A stretch of 64,000 nt of DNA from Solirubrobacterales bacterium (GTDB taxonomy: Bacteria; Actinomycetota; Thermoleophilia; Solirubrobacterales; 70-9). The notes under the pieces are model-generated. The model did not search any database and had not been told where the DNA came from. It worked only from the letters and a program-made list of their open reading frames with translations. Position 1 is the stretch's first letter, and every line of letters begins with the position of its first letter. Positions 19,840 to 28,810 of this stretch are shown piece after piece. The position numbers and the translations under genes are program-made. Location: positions 124,001 to 188,000 of the forward strand of contig JADJRQ010000003.1 of the NCBI GenBank assembly GCA_016712175.1, written 5' to 3'.

Positions 19840-20163
19840 TCATTGGGTGCCGCCCGCTTCGATCAGGAGCACTCCAATTCCGATCAGGCCGATCCCGAGA
19901 CCCATGACCAGAGTGAACGGCTCCTTGAAGATGATGCGTCCCAGCAAGGCGGTCAAACCAACCCCGCAGGCCGCCCAGATACCGTAGGCGACTCCGAGAG
20001 GAACCCCGTCCGCGAGGGTCACCGAGAGGAGGGTGAAGGCGATCAGGTAGCCAATCGCAACCGGGACCAGCCAGATCTTCTTCTTGCCGCCCTCCGAAGC
20101 TCGAAGAGACATCGTGCCGACGACTTCGAAGACAACGGCTCCCGCGAGAACGAAGTAGATCAC
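19840..20163 (-). CDS. Small multidrug resistance (SMR) pump subunit
   Basis: This 107-aa protein with four helices starts at GTG, overlapping the upstream SMR gene's stop (GTGA). The first helix carries the essential glutamate (VVFEVVGTMSLRAS), and the family's GVAYGIWAACG motif and LIGIGVLLIE are present. SMR proteins exchange protons for cationic drugs or guanidinium compounds. The close pairing with a second SMR gene suggests a heterodimeric pump of the EbrAB/YkkCD type. Confidence 0.9.
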   Translation of the reverse strand: MIYFVLAGAVVFEVVGTMSLRASEGGKKKIWLVPVAIGYLIAFTLLSVTLADGVPLGVAYGIWAACGVGLTALLGRIIFKEPFTLVMGLGIGLIGIGVLLIEAGGTQ

Positions 20164-20507
20164 GCTTCGGCCTTCCGTTTCTCGCTTGCCTTCTGTGCGC
20201 CGATCTCAACCAGGAAGACACCGCCGATCACGAGCACGATGCCTATACCCATCAGTACGGTGAACGGGTCACCGAAGATCAGTGAGCCGAAGATGGCGGT
20301 CAGGGTGATGCCGAAAGCTGCCCAGATCCCATAGGCGAGTCCGATCCCCACGCCATCGTCAAGGACTGCCGCAAGCAGGACCAATGCGCCGAGGTATCCA
20401 GCCACGACGAGGATGTACCAGGCCGGGTGGTCGAGCGCTGCCCTGAGGGCGAGCGAGCCCGATGTCTCGGAGATGATTGCTCCGCCCAGCAGAAGCCATT
20501 TCTTCAT
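20160..20507 (-). CDS. Small multidrug resistance (SMR) pump subunit, first gene of the pair
   Basis: This is a 115-aa, four-helix protein. The ATG at 20507 (MKKWLLLGG) is chosen because the longer frame upstream lacks hydrophobic or conserved sequence. The glutamate of helix 1 (AIISETSGSLALRA) and the GLAYGIWAAFG motif are intact. The C-terminal tail (ASEKRKAEA) is longer and more charged than in its partner, which may set opposite topologies in the pair, as known for paired SMR proteins. Confidence 0.88.
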   Translation of the reverse strand: MKKWLLLGGAIISETSGSLALRAALDHPAWYILVVAGYLGALVLLAAVLDDGVGIGLAYGIWAAFGITLTAIFGSLIFGDPFTVLMGIGIVLVIGGVFLVEIGAQKASEKRKAEA

Positions 20508-20751
20508 TGAGCGAATCTTTCCCGTTGACGACTCGGACCGGGCGAGGCTAACACGTCGCAGGCAGACCGATGGAGGAGGAAGTGCCGGTCGGTCGCATGG
20601 GTGTCCCTGGTGCAGCTCCGTCACCCAGGCAACCTTCGGCGGGCTCTGACAGCCCGAGGATGTGGGCTGATACGGTCGAATTGAGGGATTCGTCGTTTGC
20701 TGGTCAAGAATGGCGTTGTCGGCAACAATTCATTTGAGGCAGGAGGACTGG

Positions 20752-22654
20752 ATGTCCAAGGAGAGTTTCTTCTATCCGGCGCAGCGAATATTGGCCGGAA
20801 GGCCCTGCTTCTGGGCCAGCTTGACATTCGTGTTTCTGGCCTTGATGACCTTCGGCTCCGGTGTCTCCACTGCCATGGCAGGCCCCCAAGGTGGGTGGCA
20901 AGCTCCGGCCACCGACGTTTCCGGGATCGAAGGCACAGCCGCGGCGCCACAGGTCGCGACTTCACCTGACGGCAGCGTTACGGTGGTTTGGGTCGGAAGC
21001 GACGGCGCCAACGACGTTGTGCAGGCCGCCACGCGGGAGCCTGGATACCCGTTTTCGGCACCGGCAGGCATCTCCACGCCCGGCGCGGATGCGGAGGCAC
21101 CGCAACTGGCGATCGCCCCGGACGGCACTGTGATCGTCCTCTGGCAGCGTGGGGAGGGTGTGAATCAGTTGATCCAGTCGTCGGCCCGCCCGCCCGGCGG
21201 GCACTTTTCTGCTCCCGAGAACCTGACCGCTGCCGGACAGGCCGCCCACGACCCCCAGGTCGCGGTCGGCCCTGACGGTGCGGCGACAGGGGTCTGGGTT
21301 CGTGGGGATGTAGTCCAGTCCGCGACCCGTCAGGCAGGGGGAGCCTTTGGGTCTGCCGCGAATCTTTCGGCGGACGGTCAGGTCGTGGGAGAACCCCGGA
21401 TCGCGATCGGTGCCGACGGCACAGCTGTCGCCGTCTGGACCCGCAATGACGGTGTCAATGACATCGTTCAGGCGGCAACCCGCCCTTCAGGTAGCGGATT
21501 CGGGTCGGCTGCGGACCTCACTCCAACCGGACAAGATGCCACGAACCCGCAGATCGCAATCGCGCCGGATGGGACCGCCACCGCGATCTGGCGACGGAAC
21601 TCTGGGATCGCCCAACATGAGATACAGGTGGCCACCCAACCGCCGGGAGGTTCATTCGGAAGCGAAACCACGCTTTCGGTCCCGGGGGAGAATGGCGGCG
21701 ACCCACTGATCGTGGTTGCGCCCGATGGTACGGCCACCGCAGTCTGGTACCACGTCTCCGAGCCCACAACTTTCGTTCGGTCAGCCGCCCGCCCGCCCGA
21801 CGGGACGTTCAGTGCGCCGGAGGATTTGACGAGCAACACCACATTTGCGCAACAGCAGCAGGTAGCGGTCGGTCCTGACGGCACGGTTACCGTCGTCTGG
21901 CAGATCTACCAGGACCTGAAGTGGAAGGTCCAGGCGACTACACGTACTCCGGGCGGTACATTTGAGGGAGCGACGGATATTTCAGCCCCGGGATCCGGTG
22001 ATTTTCGCCCGCAAGTCTCGATGGGTCCGGATGGGAGAGCCACCGCAGCTTGGGTCAAGAACACGATTGAGGGTAAGACGATTCAGGCGATCTCGACCAT
22101 GCCCGCCTTACAAGCTGGATGTTGCCCGAACCGGCACGGGACACGGAGCAGTCACCTCCGACCCCGGCGGTATCGATTGCGGTCCGGACTGTTCCGGGGA
22201 GTTCGAATCCCTGACAAGGGTCACCCTTTCGGCTTCAGCTGCTCCAGGCAGCACTTTCATGGGTTGGGATGGAAAATGCTCGGGACGGTCGACTTGTCAA
22301 GTGAGCATGATTGAGGCCGCTGCGGTCACTGCGACATTCGACGTCGATTGCAGCCGGGCCACGCTGAAGCTGAAACACCTGCGGAAACACCGGAATCGAG
22401 GCACCGCGCACCTGACGACCAAGGTCGGTCTCGCAGGTGTTGTGTCCCTTCGCGGATCAAAGAAGATCAAGCGCTACTCGAGAAAGGTCGGAGCGGGCAA
22501 AGCACGACTCAAGGTGAGACCAAGGGGCCGGTTCGCCAAGAGGCTGAAGCGGAGGGGCAGGCTCACCGTGAGGGTCAAGGTGCTCTACAGGCCGGCCGCC
22601 GGCTGTTTGAAGAGGACCCGGATCCGTAAGTTCACGCTGGTCAGGCGGCGCTGA
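20752..22654 (+). pseudogene. Secreted BNR-like beta-propeller protein, one frameshift
   Basis: The ATG at 20752 has AGGAGG upstream and opens a signal peptide ending TAMAGPQG. Eight or so repeats of about 55 residues follow (APDGTATAIW ... VQAATRPPGG ... GSAADLTPTG), typical of a beta-propeller. Near 22105 the frame shifts by one base, and the second frame gives a C-terminal domain (GHGAVTSDPGGIDCGPDCSG, FMGWDGKCSG) and a basic tail ending FTLVRRR. A GCCTTAC in place of GCCTAC would explain the shift, so a sequence error is likely. The paralogue at 60768-62348 is intact. Confidence 0.75.
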
Positions 22655-23675
22655 CTGGCGGGACGGCCGAAGCTCCGGGGAACCCTCGTCGCTCCGCTTC
22701 TGCTTTCGCCCGCTCGAGTCCGCCCAGTTCCAATGCTGCCACTTGCGACTCGCCTCGCCAGACCACAACGCCGCGGCGGGACCGGACAACGACCTGAATA
22801 GTGCCACCGAGGTGCTCGAGCGCCCCGGCCACGTTCCGGCGCTCCTGTGGTAACGGCACCGGCAGCAGATGCGATTCTCCGAGAGGCGCCTGACCTTCGA
22901 TCTCTACCTGCCATCGCAGGCTCCTGCCCCTGAGCGACCAGCACTCGTCTGAAACCGTGGCCTCGACGGTCGAAGTTCCCGGATTGCCGAGTCGGATCAG
23001 CCGACCGCCAGGCAGGTTCACGACCACAGCGGTCACTTCGGTCTGAAGTGGTCCGGACTTGATCTCGCCGCCGGCAAACGCCACACAAGCCTCGGGCTCA
23101 GCGAATCCATGAGCCTGACCCCACCACCACGAACCGGGGAATCCACCCTTTCCCCAGTTCTTTTCCGCGTAGACCTGCCAGCCATCGAGGTCCCACGTTT
23201 CCCCACCGACCGCCGCGGTCCCTCGCGCGCTGCCACCTAGCAGCCACGGGTGCCAGTACTGGTTGAGTGCGGGCACCGACTGGAAATAGCTGGAACCACC
23301 AAAAGCGCGACGACCCCAGCCGACCGGCGAGGTCACCCGGACATCGAGCCTGGCTTCTTCGTCCAGGTCCACCTTTAGCCGTTCCGGGGTACCGCTGAAA
23401 GCGCTTCCGGCGAATGCTCCGAGTGAGTCGGGATCTGCATGGCCCTCGGGATGCTCGATGGCCTTGAGGAAGCCACCCGGATGCGCGGCGAGGCCGAGTG
23501 TCGACCAGGAGCCGTCGTCAGCCCGGTTCACACCACAAAGGGCGATCAGGACCCGTCCATCATCACGGGGAGCCGTGAATCGCCAGAAGTACCCTTCCAT
23601 CCGAACGCCCGGATGGGCCCGGAGCGGATCACCCCATGGAAAGTCTGCCCCCGTTCCGCGATAGAAATGCCTCAC
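22641..23675 (-). CDS. Tocopherol cyclase family-like protein
   Basis: The 344-aa soluble protein has FTAPRDDGRVLIALCG near the N-terminus, then NQYWHPWLLGG and the signature-like VYAEKNWGKGGFPGSWWWGQ. I know the last as the core of the tocopherol cyclase family (lipocalin-like fold). In plants and cyanobacteria the enzyme closes the chromanol ring. In an actinobacterium without other tocopherol genes in view, the substrate is more likely another prenylated quinone or lipid. It begins 1 bp after the VOC gene and is probably co-transcribed with it. Confidence 0.7.
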   Translation of the reverse strand: MRHFYRGTGADFPWGDPLRAHPGVRMEGYFWRFTAPRDDGRVLIALCGVNRADDGSWSTLGLAAHPGGFLKAIEHPEGHADPDSLGAFAGSAFSGTPERLKVDLDEEARLDVRVTSPVGWGRRAFGGSSYFQSVPALNQYWHPWLLGGSARGTAAVGGETWDLDGWQVYAEKNWGKGGFPGSWWWGQAHGFAEPEACVAFAGGEIKSGPLQTEVTAVVVNLPGGRLIRLGNPGTSTVEATVSDECWSLRGRSLRWQVEIEGQAPLGESHLLPVPLPQERRNVAGALEHLGGTIQVVVRSRRGVVVWRGESQVAALELGGLERAKAEAERRGFPGASAVPPVSAA

Positions 23676-23676
23676 T

Positions 23677-24141
23677 TCAGGCAGCCGACTCGGAGTCAGT
23701 CGCCGCGTCGAGCTTCTCTGCCAGCTCGATGATTATTCCCGCTGGACCGCGCAGGTAACAGAGCAGGTACCTGTCCTCATACTGCTCCACTTCGCCGACG
23801 AGTTCCGCGCCATGACTTTGCAGGCGAGTAAGAGTGCCACCCAGGTCGTCGACCCTGAACAGGAGATGTCGGAGGCCCGGAGTGTTCGCCGGCGCCTGCG
23901 GATCACCATCTGGACCTGATGGGGCGTGGTACTTCGCGAGCTCAACTACGCCGTCGCCGTCCGGGGTCTCCAACATCGTGATTTCCGCATCGACACCATG
24001 CAGTCCGTTGATGCGGTCGACCCAGTCGCCTCCGACCCGCGTGTTGCCCTGCGGCCGGAGACCAAGTTCTACGAAGAAGGCTGTCGCAGCGTCGAGGTCG
24101 TCGACCACGATGCCAATGTGCTCCATCCGTTCAACTGTCAT
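23677..24141 (-). CDS. VOC family (glyoxalase-like) protein
   Basis: This 154-aa protein has two beta-alpha-beta-beta-beta modules: MEHIGIVVDDLDAATAFFVELGL at the start (His8 region) and LRHLLFRVDDLGGTLTRLQ, then ending YLRGPAGIIIELAEKL, where the last Glu is a usual metal ligand. It is likely a metal-dependent lyase, isomerase or dioxygenase, with unknown substrate. Its stop lies 1 bp before the tocopherol-cyclase-like gene. Confidence 0.85.
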   Translation of the reverse strand: MTVERMEHIGIVVDDLDAATAFFVELGLRPQGNTRVGGDWVDRINGLHGVDAEITMLETPDGDGVVELAKYHAPSGPDGDPQAPANTPGLRHLLFRVDDLGGTLTRLQSHGAELVGEVEQYEDRYLLCYLRGPAGIIIELAEKLDAATDSESAA

Positions 24142-24222
24142 CTGTTCACGATATCGCTACTTGACGGCAGTCTCTAACGCCGGAAGCACAGAGGGCAGAT
24201 GGCCGGGTTCGAAGTGTTTGGC

Positions 24223-24705
24223 TCAGGCCCGGCGCAGCGAGATGTCGGCGCAGGCCTCGCAGACCTCGTCCGGGATCAGTCCGATTCGAATCAGGGCGGC
24301 GAAGACCGTGCAGCCGAAGCAGAACCGGAAAGCCGCTTCCAGGGTGGCGAAGACAGTCATGATCGCGAAGACGATGGCGCCGGCGGCGGCGATGCCGAAA
24401 CCGACCGTGAGGATCAATCCGGCGGTGGTGGTGACTGCGCCGACCGTCTGCGCGAAACGCTTGGGCGGACCGGGGACCATCACTGGCTCGCCCAGCCGTG
24501 GTGCGGCCCACTTGGTCGCCAACTGCCCCAGCGGACTGAAACGGGGCCCGGCCGCCACTCTCAACCAGAATCCAACCGCCATGGGTGCCAGGAGCCAGTT
24601 CCAACCGGTCAGCAGTCCGATCACCGAGAACAGTACGACCCCGGTCGCCACGAATCGGGCGGCCTTCTCGTTGACCGGATTGGGGAATGAAAACAGGTCA
24701 CGCAT
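24223..24705 (-). CDS. DUF4395 family membrane protein
   Basis: This 160-aa protein begins MRDLFSFPNPVNEKAAR, the hallmark of DUF4395. It has two helix pairs (residues about 18-50 and 88-130) and cysteines in RFCFGCTVFAALI and EVCEACAD. DUF4395 proteins are often found beside thioredoxin- or sulfur-transfer genes. Here a DsrE-like gene starts about 140 bp away on the other strand, which would fit. Confidence 0.85.
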   Translation of the reverse strand: MRDLFSFPNPVNEKAARFVATGVVLFSVIGLLTGWNWLLAPMAVGFWLRVAAGPRFSPLGQLATKWAAPRLGEPVMVPGPPKRFAQTVGAVTTTAGLILTVGFGIAAAGAIVFAIMTVFATLEAAFRFCFGCTVFAALIRIGLIPDEVCEACADISLRRA

Positions 24706-24842
24706 AGGTCAACTGTAATGGAAACGACCACTATCTGGGTCAATCCGGTCGGGATTCATGGTTATCAGTCGATTCCGGGCGGCACGTGGCCGTGGGGCGG
24801 GGGTCGGTCCTGACCCCACCTCGCCGGGCTAGACTGCGGAGC

Positions 24843-25208
24843 GTGAAAGTCGCTTATGTTTTTTCGACGTCCGGACACACCGCCAGCTACAAGCTCGGCC
24901 AGATGATCCTGCCGCAACTCGAGCAGGGAAACCATGGGGTGGAGGTGGTCGGAATGTTCTTTTTCGACGACAACACCTATGTGTTGCGGACGGGTGATCC
25001 TCTCGGCGAGCGCCTGGCCGATGTGGCCGAGAAGCAGGGGATCATGCTGATGCTCTGCGACCGCTGTGCGATCGAGCGCGAACTCGCCGAAGGTGAGCCG
25101 GGCGACTGCCGTCCGGTCAACACCGTCCCGGGGGTGCAGGTGGGCTGCTTCCCTGATCTGTACGGGGCGCTCGCCGGAAACCCGCCTGACCACGTGATCA
25201 CACTTTAG
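24843..25208 (+). CDS. DsrE/DsrF-like sulfur-relay family protein
   Basis: This 121-aa protein starts at the GTG at 24843, with GGAG just upstream. The fold reads as DsrE-like: a first strand VKVAYVFSTSG, then VVGMFFFDDNTYVLRTGDPL, and the active-loop sequence LMLCDRCAIER with a Cys-x-x-Cys. A further Cys pair lies in GDCRPV and GCFPD. Such proteins carry persulfide sulfur or selenium. It converges on the CCAEP radical SAM gene 26 bp away. I recall that a DsrE-like protein of this type (named SaoD in some annotations) co-occurs with that radical SAM family; this is from memory. Confidence 0.7.
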   Translation: MKVAYVFSTSGHTASYKLGQMILPQLEQGNHGVEVVGMFFFDDNTYVLRTGDPLGERLADVAEKQGIMLMLCDRCAIERELAEGEPGDCRPVNTVPGVQVGCFPDLYGALAGNPPDHVITL

Positions 25209-25234
25209 GAGAAGGTCCGGGGCCCGGGAGTTCG

Positions 25235-26640
25235 TCAGGCGACCGGTTCGCTGCCGGCCACCGAAGCGAACTGAATGTCGGTGGGCTCGGCGCAGCAAAA
25301 CCAGGCTTCGGTCAGCCGGGGTCGCGGCTCGACATCTCCTAGGTCAGGAAGATCAGTCGTGCGGCCTGCGGCTTCGGCTACGGCCCGGTAGAGAGTCCCG
25401 AAAGTGGTCACGTTGTCTACCTCGGCGGCGACGTCGGCCTCGACGATCTCTGCCAGTTGACCATGGAGGAGGTCCAACTTGGATCACCGGCCTGCCATTC
25501 GTAGGTGAGGCGGTCTTCATCGTAGTCCACGAGGTGAGGCGCGATCTCGGGACGATCCAGCAGCAGGGAACCCTTGGGCACGAGCAGGCGGATCGTGTAG
25601 TGGACCGGATCCACGTTCCCCACCATTTCGTTGTCAATCACGAAATCGAACATATCGAGGATGTCCTGAGGCGTAGCCCAGGGAGTGAACGGCAGCCAGG
25701 AGGGACGGATCTCGATCCCGTGTTCGCGCAGCAGGGCTACGGCCTGGACGGCCTCCTCAGCGGTGTGGCCCTTATCGAGATGGCTGAGAATCTCCGGGTT
25801 CATTGATTCGAACGCCGAGACCACAAAAAGGCAGCCGCACTCGCTGAGATCTGACCAGATCTCCCGTTGCTCGAGAATATGCTCGACCTTGGTCGTGATG
25901 TCGAAGGTGACCTCGGGAAAGTCCCGGTGAAGCTCGCGCGCCACATTCATCGAGTGCTTCACCCCGTTCAGGAAGTCCGGGTCACCAAAGGTGATGTGTT
26001 TCGCACCCGCCGCAACCAGCTGGGCGACATCCGCCAGCACCACGGAACTTTCGACGATCCGGATCCGGCCGTTGTAGACGACCGGCACCGGGCAGTGCCT
26101 GCACTTGTGGACGCAACCGTGGCTCGCTTCGACGTATCCTGCGAGTTGCTCCTCACCGTCTCGCTCAAGCCGCGCGTATCGTCCGAGTGGCGCCAGCTCC
26201 TTACGGTTGGGAGTCTGAAACCCGTGTCGTCCAAGATCGATCGAGCTGGCAGCAAGCTGCCGGGCCGAAGAGTCGCCGAGGGTTTCAATCCACTCCAGAA
26301 GCTCCGGCTCGTATTCGCCGGCGATCAATCGATCGACCTTTTCGCTGCTGATCAGGTCGTCGGTGACTGCGGCGTAGAGGCCGTAGAAGCAGATCGGCAA
26401 CTCCGGACGGAGCGCCCGGATCTGCTCGGCCGCGCCGATCGCCAGCCGCATCGCCGTATGCATCGGGACCGACACACCCAGTGCCTCGGCCCACTCGATC
26501 TTGGCCGGGTCGAGCTGCCCGACCGAAAGGTCAGTCGTACGAACCTGATATCCAGCTACTTCCAGAGCAGCCGTGGGGGAGGCCAGTTGGAGCGGCTGAT
26601 GACCGAGTTCGTAGGTGGAGATCAAAAGGACCCGCATCAT
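25235..26640 (-). pseudogene. B12-binding-type radical SAM protein with CCAEP C-terminal motif, frameshift near the 3' end
   Basis: The main frame gives a Rossmann-like N-terminal domain (MRVLLISTYELGHQP, GVSVPMHTAMRLAIGAAEQI) of the cobalamin-binding kind, then the radical SAM cluster motif CVHKCRHC. GDPDFLNG and VSAFESMN follow as in B12-type radical SAM enzymes. Near 25477 a one-base shift separates the last 80 residues, which read KLDLLHGQLAEIVE ... and end with TEAWFCCAEPTD. That CCAEP tail is, as I recall, the hallmark of a family that also has selenocysteine (CUAEP) members. The tail's conservation across the break argues for a sequence error. The ATP-grasp gene lies 23 bp upstream in the same direction. 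Confidence 0.75.
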
Positions 26641-26663
26641 CCAAGGATAGCGTTCGCCCGTTT

Positions 26664-27893
26664 TTACGAAGGAGGCGCGTCGATCACGATTTCGAGCTTC
26701 CCGTGGGCGCTTCGAAGCGTGTGTTCAACCGCCTCCGGCGTATCGCCATGAGCGAAAAGGAAGCCGAGATACCGGTCGGCTTCGGGCAGCGTGCGTACCG
26801 TCCTGCCGATGGGGATCGAGATATCGAGTTCGTCCACGCCAGGCACCGCCCGCGCGTAAGCCTGGCCGCGCACCTCCTTGAGCACGCCAGCCTTCGGAAT
26901 CGGAAGCATCATCACCCCGGAGGCGTCGCTTTCATGCCTCAGGTCATCCATTGGCATCCCGAGAGCGTGGCGCAGGATGAGATCCTCGAGACTCACGCCC
27001 AGCCGGAAGCGCAGGGAGCGTGAGCAGAGCCCACCGATCGAGCGGGCGGCGAGCTCGAGAATCCACATGCGGTTCGAGTCGATCCGCACTTCGGCGTGGA
27101 TCGGGCCTTCGAGAAGACCGAGCGCGGCGGCCGCGGCGGCCGTCAGCTGGCTGACTGCATCGAGGGTTTCGGCGGCCAGACGCGAGGGGGTCACGTAGAT
27201 GCTCTCCTCGAAGTAAGGGCCTTCGAGGGGATCCGGCTTGTCGAAGACCGCCAGGGTTTCGAGGATGCCGCCTCGCAAAAGACCTTCGACAGCTACTTCA
27301 ATGCCCGGGATGTAGCTCTCGATCAGGAGCGGTGCATCCTCATCCTGGCCGGCGTCAGCGAGAATCGTCCGGATCCGCACGGAAGCATCGACGGCCGCCT
27401 GGGGGTCATCGGCCCGAATAACCCCTCGGCTCGCGGATAGTGAAACGGGCTTGACCACACAGGGAAGTCCAACCTCGCGGGCAAGCCGGGCAACGTCAGC
27501 ATCGGGCCCCGCGATGGCGTGTCCGGGTTGGGGGAGGCCCGCGGCGGAAAAAGCCTTGCGCATGGTGATCTTGTCGGCGGTGGCCGCCACCGCTTCCGGC
27601 GGGTTGCCGACGAGTCCGAGTCGCGCCGAGGCAAGGGCGGCCACTAGTACGCCCTGCTCGTCGACGCCGAGCACAGCGTCGAGCGGCTTCTCCTTCGCGC
27701 GAGTAACGATTGCCTCGGCGGCCGCCTCCGGCCGGTCGAAGTCCACAAGCAATGCCCGATCTCCCATCATTCCCGACATCGTCTGGCGTTGCTCGGAGGC
27801 GACCACCACCTCGGCGCCAAGCTTTCGTGAAGCAGTCAGGAAATCGCTCGCACGGTAGGTCGCAGTGGGCAAAAGCAAGAGGATTCGGGGCAC
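26664..27893 (-). CDS. ATP-grasp enzyme
   Basis: An ATP-grasp ligase of about 409 aa. It starts with PRILLLLPTATYRASDF (pre-ATP-grasp strand) and VVVASEQRQ. The ATP-binding lid VGLPCVVKPVSLSASRGV follows, then the metal-binding segment GPIHAEVRIDSNRMWILELA (Glu ... Glu) and AARSIGGLC. It should ligate a carboxylate to an amine or thiol using ATP. I placed the start at the GTG at 27893 because the family begins at this strand; a GTG at 27926 is also in frame. It sits 23 bp upstream of the radical SAM gene, so the two probably act in one pathway. Confidence 0.8.
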   Translation of the reverse strand: MPRILLLLPTATYRASDFLTASRKLGAEVVVASEQRQTMSGMMGDRALLVDFDRPEAAAEAIVTRAKEKPLDAVLGVDEQGVLVAALASARLGLVGNPPEAVAATADKITMRKAFSAAGLPQPGHAIAGPDADVARLAREVGLPCVVKPVSLSASRGVIRADDPQAAVDASVRIRTILADAGQDEDAPLLIESYIPGIEVAVEGLLRGGILETLAVFDKPDPLEGPYFEESIYVTPSRLAAETLDAVSQLTAAAAAALGLLEGPIHAEVRIDSNRMWILELAARSIGGLCSRSLRFRLGVSLEDLILRHALGMPMDDLRHESDASGVMMLPIPKAGVLKEVRGQAYARAVPGVDELDISIPIGRTVRTLPEADRYLGFLFAHGDTPEAVEHTLRSAHGKLEIVIDAPPS

Positions 27894-27955
27894 CCGCGTA
27901 TCATAGGTCCGGACCTTCAGAACCACCCACCAATGGCCGATATCAAGGGTTTGAG

Positions 27956-28661
27956 ATGACTTCCGAACACACAGACGAGCTGCTACTCGCGATCACCGAG
28001 CAGGCCTTCGAAAAGGTCATGGGGTTTCGCGCGCAGTCCGACATCCCCGAGGATGATGCGCTGTGGGTGGCCGTGAGCGGTACTTCGGGCGGCAAGTACG
28101 TCTACAAGATCTTCCTGAGCGGCACAGGCGCCGTTGGTCCGGTGATGTGGTCGAACAGCACCTCGACTTGACGGTCGTTGTGCCGAAATCGAGCGTCGAG
28201 AAGCTTCGGGGGGCGACGGTTGATTGGTCCGATGGACCCGAACAGGGCGGGTTCAAGGTGGTGAATCCGAACAAGCCACCGACCCCGAAAGCACCTCCGA
28301 CAGCGCTGCCGATGATGAGCCCCGCCGCGCCGGCTGCGCCGGCCGCGAGCCCGCCGATCGAAGCGCAACCGCCGGCGGACCTGAGCGGTGACGTTGCCCA
28401 AAGGGTGATGCAGGTGCTTGAGCAGCAAGTGAACCCGGCAATTGCCGCGCACGGTGGACATGCGGAACTGGTCGCGGTCGAAGATGACGCGGCCTACCTG
28501 CGACTGGGCGGCGGCTGCCAGGGCTGTGGGATGGCCACGGTAACTCTCGGCCAGGGATCGAGGTCGCGATCCTCGAGGCAGTGCCAGAGATCGCCCGGGT
28601 GGTCGACGTGACTGACCACACGGTCGGCACAAACCCTTACTTCGAGCCTGCCAAGAAGTAA
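27956..28661 (+). pseudogene. NfuA-like iron-sulfur cluster carrier, two frameshifts
   Basis: The ATG at 27956 opens a HesB/A-type-like N-terminal domain (EQAFEKVMGFRAQ). Near 28130 the frame shifts, continuing as LDLTVVVPKSSVEKLRGATV, then a Pro/Ala-rich linker and the NifU C-terminal domain (VMQVLEQQVNPAIAAHGGH, GGCQGCGM). Near 28555 a second shift gives VAILEAVPEIARVVD and the stop at 28661. The Cys-x-x-Cys that holds the transferable 4Fe-4S cluster is intact. All domains are present in order, so the shifts look like sequence errors in a working gene. It is divergent from the ATP-grasp gene. Confidence 0.75.
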
Positions 28662-28810
28662 CACATCCGGCACCAGCCTTGTTGAATCGCTCGATTCGGC
28701 GCCGGTGGTGCAAGTTTCTTTGGATCTTTCCGTAAGAAACTGTCGGTTGGCCCGTTATCCGGTCACAAGGGCTGATCAAGAGCCAAACGAAGTTCGAGGA
28801 AGGTAACGAA

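Noticed and set aside
25417..25480. Selenocysteine codon in the radical SAM protein tail
   Set aside because: The break near 25477 is a frame change, not an in-frame TGA, and the tail reads CCAEP with two Cys codons.
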